Origin: Candidatus Aminicenantota bacterium
Lineage (GTDB): Bacteria; Acidobacteriota; Aminicenantia; Aminicenantales; Aminicenantaceae
Direction: 5' to 3'
Assembly: GCA_030627155.1 (NCBI GenBank)
Contig: DAOUSP010000084.1
Coordinates: 1-5,959, forward strand
DNA: 5,959 nt
The position numbers and the translations under genes are program-made. Positions 1 to 5,527 of this stretch are shown here, piece after piece. The notes below the pieces were generated by a model. That model saw only the letters and a list, made by a program, of their open reading frames with translations. It had not been told where the DNA came from and did no database searches. The number at the start of each line of letters is the position of its first letter. Within the stretch, counting starts at the first letter, position 1.

Positions 1-135
1 TGAATGTTATGCTGAAGGAAAAATCAACGTAAATGGCAGATATCATAGGAAATAAATATTGGTGTCGGCATAATTTATGAATAATTCAGGTTAACTGTCA
101 CGTAAATAGAGATGCTTACCAAGTAGATTTTTGTC

Positions 136-165
136 TTGACAAACCCAAATTATAATGAATAAACT
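136..165 (+). promoter_or_regulatory. Candidate sigma70-type promoter for the rnf operon
   Basis: A perfect TTGACA (136-141) is followed after 18 bp by TAAACT (160-165), a 4/6 match to the -10 consensus. This would place the transcript start near 172 and give a leader of about 25 nt before rnfC. A perfect TATAAT lies at 151-156, but it is only 9 bp from the TTGACA and cannot pair with it. If TATAAT is the true -10, its -35 (TTTTTG at 128-133) is poor. The region is AT-rich, so chance matches are likely. It is the only non-coding stretch upstream of the operon in the window, which is the main argument for a promoter here. Confidence 0.35.
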
Positions 166-195
166 TTAAAACTAATTATTTGGATAATCAATATA

Positions 196-1515
196 ATGAA
201 AACAAAAACGTTTCCTCGAGGAATTCACCCCCCAGAATATAAAGATATTACTGCAAATAAACCCATAGAAGTCATGCCTCCTCCAGAAAAGGTTTTTATT
301 CCTCTTCACCAGCATTTTGGTAAACCTGCCCAGCCGCTGGTGAAAAAGGGAGATGCGGTTTGCGTTGGGCAAAAAATTGGCGAGGGCCAGGGGTTATTTT
401 CTGCCTCTGTCCATTCGAGCATTTCTGGTAAAGTTCTCTCCGTAGAAGACTACTTTCACCCCCTTGGAATGCCTGTTCTTACGGTCAGCATTGAAAATGA
501 CGGGGAGGACCGCCCCTTACAAGAGATTGAAAAAACAGAGAAACCTCTTTCTCTGTCGCCTAAGGAAATCTGCAATAAAGTTAAGGAAGCAGGTGTCGTG
601 GGCTTAGGAGGTGCGGCTTTCCCTACAGCAGTTAAGCTGTCTCCCCCTAAAGATAAGCCTGTAGACATGATTATCATCAATGGGTGTGAATGTGAACCTT
701 TCCTTACGGCTGATTATAGATTGATGCTTGAATTTGCTGATGACCTTCTCATGGGAGCCGAACTTGTCAGGACTGCAACAGGCGCTAAGCGAATCATCGT
801 GGGTATAGAGGACAACAAAAAGGATGCATATAAGCTTCTGCAAGAAAAAGCAGGAGGTAAACCCATCGAAGTTCAGCTTCTGAAAACTAAATATCCCCAA
901 GGGGCTGAAAAAAATTTAATCTACGCTCTTCTCAGGCGTGAGGTCCCAAGAGGAGGACTGCCCTTTGATGTTGGGGTTATCGTTCAGAATGTGGGGACAG
1001 CGAAGGCTATCTGGGATGCTGTCCACAATGGAAAACCTCTTTACGAAAGAGTAATTACTATTTCCGGTCCTGGGATTAAAGACCCAAAAAATCTTCTTGT
1101 TCGCATAGGCACACCATTCCAAAAAGTCATAGACTTTTGTGGGGGAATCGAAGATGGCACAAACATCCTGTTGATGGGAGGACCCATGATGGGACTCTCC
1201 CAATGGAACCCAGAAGCCCCTGTCATCAAAGGGACATCAGGGATATTGGCATTAAAAACCCCTGTTTCTTTCAAGGAATATGAATGCATTGGCTGTTCCC
1301 GGTGTGTTGAACATTGTCCAACGGGACTCGTTCCAACACGGCTTGCAAAACATGTAAAGTATAACCACCTGAAGGAAGCAGAAGAATGGGGAATTCTTGA
1401 CTGTGTGGAATGCGGATGCTGCCAGTATACGTGTCCAGCAAAAATCTATTTAGTGCAATGGATTCGACTCGGTAAAAATATAATTATTAGTAATAAACGG
1501 AAAAAGAGTGCATGA
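196..1515 (+). CDS. rnfC: Rnf complex subunit RnfC (NADH-binding FeS flavoprotein)
   Basis: Peripheral cytoplasmic subunit that carries FMN and exchanges electrons with NAD+/NADH. The 439 residues cover the whole family core without the long Ala/Lys-rich C-terminal extension of the E. coli protein. The N-terminus (FPRGIHPPEYK, residues 6-16) is the typical RnfC opening and fixes the start at 196, although no good Shine-Dalgarno precedes it (only weak GGAT at 182-185). Visible in order: an N-terminal barrel-sandwich region (about 30-105), the glycine-rich nucleotide/FMN motif GLGGAAFPTAVKL (136-148), INGCECEP (161-168), the Rossmann-like and SLBB region (to about 350), then two ferredoxin-type clusters, C364-x2-C367-x2-C370-x3-C374 and C403-x2-C406-x2-C409-x3-C413. 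It is the first gene of the operon and its stop overlaps the rnfD start by 4 nt (ATGA). Confidence 0.97.
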   Translation: MKTKTFPRGIHPPEYKDITANKPIEVMPPPEKVFIPLHQHFGKPAQPLVKKGDAVCVGQKIGEGQGLFSASVHSSISGKVLSVEDYFHPLGMPVLTVSIENDGEDRPLQEIEKTEKPLSLSPKEICNKVKEAGVVGLGGAAFPTAVKLSPPKDKPVDMIIINGCECEPFLTADYRLMLEFADDLLMGAELVRTATGAKRIIVGIEDNKKDAYKLLQEKAGGKPIEVQLLKTKYPQGAEKNLIYALLRREVPRGGLPFDVGVIVQNVGTAKAIWDAVHNGKPLYERVITISGPGIKDPKNLLVRIGTPFQKVIDFCGGIEDGTNILLMGGPMMGLSQWNPEAPVIKGTSGILALKTPVSFKEYECIGCSRCVEHCPTGLVPTRLAKHVKYNHLKEAEEWGILDCVECGCCQYTCPAKIYLVQWIRLGKNIIISNKRKKSA

Positions 1516-2489
1516 TGCCAAATAATTTATTCATTCTCCAGTCTTCACCACATTTTAAAGACAAAGATTCTGTCCCAAAAATCATGTATACTGTTATCAT
1601 CAGTCTGATGCCAGCTATCCTGGCCTCTCTTTACTTTTTCCGGTTCAAGGCGCTTTTTCTTTATCTTGCATGCGTAATAACTGCATTGATAACAGAGGCG
1701 CTTTTTCTTTTTTTGAGGAAGAAGTCATTAGATTCACTTTCTGATGGTTCGGCAATAATAACAGGATTGCTTTTGGCCATGACGCTTCCACCGTCTCTCC
1801 CCGTCGAACATGCAGTCATCGGAGCTGTAATGGCGATTGCTATTGGAAAGCAAGTTTTTGGGGGCTTGGGGCATAATATATTCAATCCTGCCCTTGTCGG
1901 ACGTGCCTTTCTCCAGACCGCTTTTCCCGTGGCAATGACAACATGGATTCCCCCAATTACACAAAAAATAAACACCGCAACGTTTGCAACCCCTCTTGGA
2001 AACTTAAAATTCCAAGATGCTGTTGCCCAGGGTACCCTTGCACCCCTCAAAGATCTCTTCTTTGGAAACATCGGGGGCTGCTTAGGCGAGACCTCGGCTC
2101 TTGCACTGCTTATTGGGGCGTGTTATCTTTTTTATAAACGTGCTATTGACTGGAGGATTCCAGTCGGCATTATTTGTTCTTTAACGGTTTTTACTGGAAT
2201 ATTCTGGCTTATTAACCCTAATAAATATGCCTCGCCTCTTTTCCACGTTTTAGCTGGAGGTCTTATCATTGGGGCCTTCTTCATGGCGACAGACATGGTC
2301 ACCTCTCCCATTACGCCCTTAGGCACAACAATCTATGCTGTCGGAATAGGAGTGTTGGTTGGTACTATTCGTCTTTTTGGCGGATTTCCTGAAGGCGTGA
2401 TGTATTCGATTCTGCTTATGAACATAGTTGTCCCTCTGCTTAACCAATTCACCCGCCCACGAATTCTCGGTGAGAGGAGGAAAAAGTGA
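1512..2489 (+). CDS. rnfD: Rnf complex subunit RnfD (membrane flavoprotein)
   Basis: Integral membrane subunit related to NqrB that carries covalent FMN and takes part in ion translocation. The 325-residue protein has many hydrophobic helices, for example about 25-45, 47-68, 98-115, 193-208, 215-233, 243-262 and 272-290. Family signatures are present: GGLGHNIFNPALVGRAFL (117-134), GETSALALLIGACYLF (192-207) and ATDMVTSPIT (259-268). The flavin attachment site is probably T160 in ATPL (159-162); the residue six positions before it is N154 rather than the usual Asp, and F158 stands where Gly is often found. ATG at 1512 overlaps the rnfC stop; a second ATG at 1515 would shorten the protein by one residue. 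A 15-bp direct repeat (1648-1662 and 1696-1710) lies in the second-helix region. Confidence 0.96.
   Translation: MMPNNLFILQSSPHFKDKDSVPKIMYTVIISLMPAILASLYFFRFKALFLYLACVITALITEALFLFLRKKSLDSLSDGSAIITGLLLAMTLPPSLPVEHAVIGAVMAIAIGKQVFGGLGHNIFNPALVGRAFLQTAFPVAMTTWIPPITQKINTATFATPLGNLKFQDAVAQGTLAPLKDLFFGNIGGCLGETSALALLIGACYLFYKRAIDWRIPVGIICSLTVFTGIFWLINPNKYASPLFHVLAGGLIIGAFFMATDMVTSPITPLGTTIYAVGIGVLVGTIRLFGGFPEGVMYSILLMNIVVPLLNQFTRPRILGERRKK
2475..2480 (+). promoter_or_regulatory. Strong Shine-Dalgarno that supports the GTG start of rnfG
   Basis: A perfect AGGAGG sits 5 nt upstream of the GTG at 2486, inside the 3' end of rnfD. No ATG lies at a suitable distance, and the GTG forms a GTGA overlap with the rnfD stop, so this site decides the non-ATG start. 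Confidence 0.85.
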
Positions 2490-3079
2490 GCCTTTCTTCC
2501 AGAATGGTCATAGTCCTCACGTCTGTCGGCCTTATCTCCGGCGCCCTTCTCTCCACTGTAGGCATTCTCACAAAGGAGCGGATTGCGCTGAATAAACAAC
2601 TTGAAATAGAAAACGCGATTATCACTGTGGTCCAGGGAACTCACACAAGCGAAATAATTTATGAAGAAAAAGATCTGGTGGTTTACGGAAGCAAAGATGA
2701 AAACAATCAATTGATCGGTTTTGCCGTATATGCCTCAGGAACAGGATTTCAAGATAAAATTATCTTAATGTATGGCACAAATCCAACATTTACAAAAATA
2801 TATAGACTTACAATCCTTGAACAAAAAGAAACCCCAGGATTAGGAGCTAAAATTACAGACAAAGATGCGTTCCTCCAATTCTGGGAGAACAAAGACTCCA
2901 GCCAGCCCCTTACATTGAGAAAGCCCGCCGCTCGTTCACCAGAAGAACTTTCGCCCTTTGAAGTCAATACTATTACCGGGGCAACTATTTCTTCAGAATC
3001 TGTATTAAATATAGTACGGCTTTCACTGGGAAAGCTTATGTCTCTAAAAAAAGAAGGTAAATTAGGCAACGAGGAGTAA
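2486..3079 (+). CDS. rnfG: Rnf complex subunit RnfG (covalent FMN protein)
   Basis: Single-span membrane-anchored subunit of the FMN-binding domain family (related to NqrC) that relays electrons to RnfD. It has 197 residues. A transmembrane helix (about 7-29) anchors the protein; the rest is a soluble domain expected on the outer face of the membrane. ETPGLGAKI (115-123) and the flavinylation motif TGATIS (164-169) are clear, with T167 as the expected FMN attachment residue, loaded by the flavin transferase ApbE in this family. The position six residues before T167, normally Asp, is N161 (codon AAT, one base from GAT). No apbE gene lies in the window. The gene starts with GTG, overlaps rnfD by 4 nt and ends one base before rnfE. 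Confidence 0.95.
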   Translation: MSLSSRMVIVLTSVGLISGALLSTVGILTKERIALNKQLEIENAIITVVQGTHTSEIIYEEKDLVVYGSKDENNQLIGFAVYASGTGFQDKIILMYGTNPTFTKIYRLTILEQKETPGLGAKITDKDAFLQFWENKDSSQPLTLRKPAARSPEELSPFEVNTITGATISSESVLNIVRLSLGKLMSLKKEGKLGNEE

Positions 3080-3080
3080 A

Positions 3081-3692
3081 ATGCCACCTAGAACTATTGG
3101 AGAAGAATTTACAAAGGGGCTCTGGCATGAAAATCCTATTTTCCGCCAGCTTTTAGGAATGTGCCCTACTCTTGCTGTCACTAATGCTGTTATAAATGGA
3201 ATAGCAATGGGGCTTGCCACAACCTTTGTTCTGATTTTCAGTTCTATTGTTGTCTCTTCTATAAAAAAACTAATTCCTAACCAGGTGCGGATTGCAAGTT
3301 ACATCGTCGTCATTGCTACGTTTGTGACAATGGCTGACCGTTTTCTCGCCGCTTTCTTCCCTTTAATCTCAAAAGATCTTGGCCCATATGTTCCCCTAAT
3401 CGTTGTTAACTGTATCATCCTTGGCAGACAGGAAGCGTTCTCTTCAAAAAATTCTGTCGGACGCTCATTTATCGATGCATTAGGGATGAGCGCTGGCTTT
3501 ATCTTGGCCTTGCTAATTCTAAGCTCTATCAGGGAAATCCTGGGCGCAGGAACGTTTTTAGGCCATCAATTCCTTGGCTCTTGGTTCGAGCCCTGGGTCA
3601 TCATGATTCTTCCTCCTGGAGCATTTATCACTCTGGGGATTTTAATTGCCCTTACATTTGTAATTGAACATAAAATAAAACAGAGGAGATAA
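3081..3692 (+). CDS. rnfE: Rnf complex subunit RnfE (membrane subunit)
   Basis: Integral membrane subunit of the RnfA/RnfE (NqrD/NqrE) family. RnfE and RnfA are inverted-topology paralogues that together form the intramembrane electron path with a Cys-ligated [2Fe-2S] centre. The 203-residue protein has about six hydrophobic segments. The two conserved half-membrane cysteines are present: C28 in LLGMCPTLAVTN (24-35) and C111 in VVNCIILGR (108-116), the latter followed by EAFSSKN (118-124), a strong RnfE hallmark. A soluble start (residues 1-20, with FTKGLWHENPIF) is typical. GAGGAG at 3071-3076 lies 4 nt before the ATG and overlaps the end of rnfG. The gap to rnfA is only 2 nt. Confidence 0.96.
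   Translation: MPPRTIGEEFTKGLWHENPIFRQLLGMCPTLAVTNAVINGIAMGLATTFVLIFSSIVVSSIKKLIPNQVRIASYIVVIATFVTMADRFLAAFFPLISKDLGPYVPLIVVNCIILGRQEAFSSKNSVGRSFIDALGMSAGFILALLILSSIREILGAGTFLGHQFLGSWFEPWVIMILPPGAFITLGILIALTFVIEHKIKQRR
3683..3688 (+). promoter_or_regulatory. Shine-Dalgarno that supports the GTG start of rnfA
   Basis: GAGGAG lies 6 nt upstream of the GTG at 3695 and overlaps the last codons of rnfE. The GTG start gives the typical RnfA N-terminus, so the non-ATG start is well supported. Confidence 0.8.
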
Positions 3693-3694
3693 GA

Positions 3695-4270
3695 GTGGAA
3701 CTGGTCGCACTTTTCATTTCAGCAATTCTTATCAACAACTTCGTCCTACATTATTTCCTTGGAATTTGCCCTTTTCTCGGGGTCAGCAAGAAAATCGACT
3801 CTGCCTTTTCCATGGGACTGGCGGTCACGTTTGTAATGACCATCACAGCTGTTATCACATGGGTGATAAACCACTGGATTCTTTTGCCTAATAATCTTGA
3901 GTACCTTCAGATTGTATCTTTTATTCTCGTTATCGCCTCTCTTGTGCAGCTTGTTGAAATGTTTATACGAAAAGTCAGCCCTCCTCTGTATCAAGCCATG
4001 GGTATCTATCTTCCGCTTATCACCACAAACTGTGCCATCATGGGATTAGCACTTCTTGCAGCATTGAAAAACTACAGCTTCGTGGAAACCGTGGTGTTTG
4101 GAGTTGGGTCAGGAATAGGGTTTACATTGGCCATCATATTGATGGCTGGAATCCGTGAACAGCTTGATCTTTCAGATGTTCCTGAGCCGCTAAAGGGAGC
4201 TGGAATCGCTCTTATCGTTGCCGGGATTATGGCTTTGGCCTTTCTTGGGTTTTCTGGGATGATAAAATAA
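3695..4270 (+). CDS. rnfA: Rnf complex subunit RnfA (membrane subunit)
   Basis: Integral membrane partner of RnfE (NqrE-like) in the electron path through the membrane. Its 191 residues match the usual length of about 190. It has about six hydrophobic helices, including roughly 2-22, 37-58, 70-92, 106-124, 131-152 and 168-189. The signature NNFVLHYFLGICPFLGVSKK (14-33) carries C25, and TTNCAIMGLAL (110-120) carries C113; these are the expected ligands on the RnfA side of the shared [2Fe-2S] site. The canonical motif has Ser-Gln at residues 19-20 in many homologues; here it is His-Tyr. The stop codon shares its last base with the rnfB start (TAATG), so the two genes are probably translationally coupled. 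Confidence 0.96.
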   Translation: MELVALFISAILINNFVLHYFLGICPFLGVSKKIDSAFSMGLAVTFVMTITAVITWVINHWILLPNNLEYLQIVSFILVIASLVQLVEMFIRKVSPPLYQAMGIYLPLITTNCAIMGLALLAALKNYSFVETVVFGVGSGIGFTLAIILMAGIREQLDLSDVPEPLKGAGIALIVAGIMALAFLGFSGMIK

Positions 4271-5091
4271 TGGATATCTTAATACCAATCATCACCATGT
4301 CAGCTTTAGGGTTCCTTTTCTCCCTTGGGCTCGTTTTTGCTTACAAAAAACTACGGGTTCAAGAAGACCCCAGGGTTTTGCTTGTAATGGAAATCTTGCC
4401 TCAAGTAAACTGCGGCGCTTGCGGCTACTCTGGATGCCGCGCCTTTGCAGAAGCAATCGTAAAAGGAGATGTCCCTGCAAATGGATGCCCAGTCGGGGGG
4501 GAGGAAGTTGCTCATCAACTCGTTAAAACTCTTGGGCTTGAAGCTGTTGAAGTCATTAAAAAAGTTGCACGCGTACATTGCAGAGGGACTGTATCTGCAA
4601 CAAAAGAAAGCGGGCTATACCGGGGAATCTTTACTTGCTATGCCTCTCACCTGGTAGGAGGCCAAAAACAATGTTCCTATGGGTGCTTAGGATTTGGTGA
4701 TTGTGTGGAGGCTTGCCCCTTTGATGCCATATATATGGGCGAAGACGGCCTTCCTATTGTCATGGAAGACAAGTGTACCGCTTGTGGAAAGTGTGTTGAT
4801 GCCTGCCCACGAAATATTATCGAGCTCCACAATATAAAACAAAACATTCTGGTCTTTTGCCGTTCTTTGGATAGAGGGCCAACAGCAAGAAAAGCCTGTA
4901 AAAACGCCTGTATTGCATGTGGTATTTGTGTGAGGGCTTGTCCTGAGGCCATTGTGTTGGAAAACAACCTGGCAAAAATAGTTCATTTTAAAAATATTCC
5001 GCGAGATAAAATCCCTGATATTGAAAAATGTCCAACAAAGGCAATTGGTCTCATACATAAAGAAAACAAAAAACAAGAAGATGACAGATAG
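4270..5091 (+). CDS. rnfB: Rnf complex subunit RnfB (ferredoxin-accepting polyferredoxin)
   Basis: Membrane-anchored FeS subunit that accepts electrons from reduced ferredoxin. At 273 residues it is longer than the roughly 190-residue E. coli form. Order: N-terminal membrane helix (about 3-25); the [4Fe-4S] domain with C48, C51, C56 and C73; a linker with conserved C104 and C123; a two-cluster ferredoxin domain with CSYGCLGFGDCVEACPF (C135, C139, C145, C149) and C169, C172, C175, C179; then an extra C-terminal ferredoxin-like region with C197, C210, C214-x2-C217-x2-C220-x3-C224 and a lone CP at C254. The last region should have a second CxxCxxCxxxCP motif; only its final Cys remains, and the other three positions read P244, K247 and D250. 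One cluster (C214, C217, C220, C254) could still form. The tail is rich in Lys and Glu. Confidence 0.96.
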   Translation: MDILIPIITMSALGFLFSLGLVFAYKKLRVQEDPRVLLVMEILPQVNCGACGYSGCRAFAEAIVKGDVPANGCPVGGEEVAHQLVKTLGLEAVEVIKKVARVHCRGTVSATKESGLYRGIFTCYASHLVGGQKQCSYGCLGFGDCVEACPFDAIYMGEDGLPIVMEDKCTACGKCVDACPRNIIELHNIKQNILVFCRSLDRGPTARKACKNACIACGICVRACPEAIVLENNLAKIVHFKNIPRDKIPDIEKCPTKAIGLIHKENKKQEDDR

Positions 5092-5527
5092 CGGCGTGGT
5101 CATTAGCACAACAGAAGGCTTTGCTAAGGTGGAAGTGAAGTGTCTAATAGAATCCTGTCATAAATGTGCGGCACGAAGCCTGTGCGGCCCTCAAAAACAG
5201 ACGTCACGGGGCTACTTGACTGTAAAAAATCCTTTACAAGCTGCTCCAGGCGACCTTGTGCGCATCAAAATTCCTGAAACCCAATACAATAAAGCGTTAA
5301 TTCTTATTTTCGGAACCCTGCTTCTTGGATGTATCGCCGGAACTTCTGGAGGATATTTTTTATCAAGCATCCTGCCATTAGCTTCTTCTGTATTAAGCTT
5401 TCTTGGCCTTCTTCTGGGAATTTTAATTACCGGTATCTGGCTTTTTCTGTATTTCCGAAAAAAAAACAAGGAGCGTCTATATCCTATTATTATAGACATT
5501 CTAAAAAAAGGAGATACTCATGGATAG
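5081..5527 (+). CDS. rseC: RseC-family membrane protein (SoxR-reducing system type)
   Basis: Small membrane protein of the RseC/MucC family, which is often encoded beside Rnf/Rsx genes; in E. coli RseC and the Rsx complex help keep SoxR reduced. The 148-residue protein starts with a short soluble domain (EGFAKVEV, 12-19) that carries C21, C26-x2-C29-x5-C35-G, the family Cys pattern, followed by a small beta-rich stretch (KNPLQAAPGDLVRIKIPE, 49-66). Two transmembrane helices follow (about 71-94 and 98-125) and then a basic tail. An in-frame ATG at 5021 exists, but it would add 20 residues translated from within rnfB; the ATG at 5081 gives the normal N-terminus and only an 11-nt overlap with rnfB. 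No SoxR gene is in the window, so a SoxR role here is uncertain; support of Rnf assembly or redox state is an alternative inference. Confidence 0.88.
   Translation: MTDSGVVISTTEGFAKVEVKCLIESCHKCAARSLCGPQKQTSRGYLTVKNPLQAAPGDLVRIKIPETQYNKALILIFGTLLLGCIAGTSGGYFLSSILPLASSVLSFLGLLLGILITGIWLFLYFRKKNKERLYPIIIDILKKGDTHG
5475..5497. repeat. Perfect 7-bp inverted repeat just before the ribosome site of the last gene
   Basis: GTCTATA (5475-5481) and TATAGAC (5491-5497) are exact reverse complements separated by 9 nt, inside the 3' end of the rseC-family gene. The right arm ends 9 nt before the Shine-Dalgarno of the Tat-signal gene. The stem is AT-rich, so it would be only moderately stable. It is not followed by a T-tract, so it does not look like a terminator. 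Confidence 0.5.
5507..5513 (+). promoter_or_regulatory. Shine-Dalgarno for the Tat-signal gene
   Basis: AAAGGAG lies 6 nt upstream of the ATG at 5520. It supports this ATG as a real start even though it lies inside the end of the preceding gene (8-nt overlap). Confidence 0.8.

Noticed and set aside
2..55. An open frame of 17 codons from the left edge to a TAA at 53-55, which could be the tail of an upstream gene.
   Set aside because: A stop-free run of this length is expected by chance and no motif is recognisable; the other two forward frames close sooner and give no support either.
69..79. Small palindrome CATAA-T-TTATG upstream of rnfC as a possible operator.
   Set aside because: Arms of only 5 bp in AT-rich DNA are expected by chance, and it lies more than 50 bp upstream of the candidate promoter.
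27..107. 8-bp direct repeat ACGTAAAT at 27-34 and 100-107.
   Set aside because: The copies are short and far apart, with no similarity around them; no basis for a binding site claim.
136..156. TTGACA (136-141) paired with the perfect TATAAT (151-156) as one promoter.
   Set aside because: The spacer is 9 bp, far too short for a sigma70 promoter; TTGACA was paired instead with TAAACT at 160-165.
1661..2071. Long minus-strand open frame (136 codons) opposite rnfD.
   Set aside because: It is antisense to a well-conserved gene and the translated sequence has no family feature; it is a shadow of the rnfD codon pattern.
5021..5080. Upstream ATG that would extend the RseC-family protein by 20 residues.
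   Set aside because: The added residues are read from the rnfB coding region in another frame, and the ATG at 5081 gives the normal family N-terminus.
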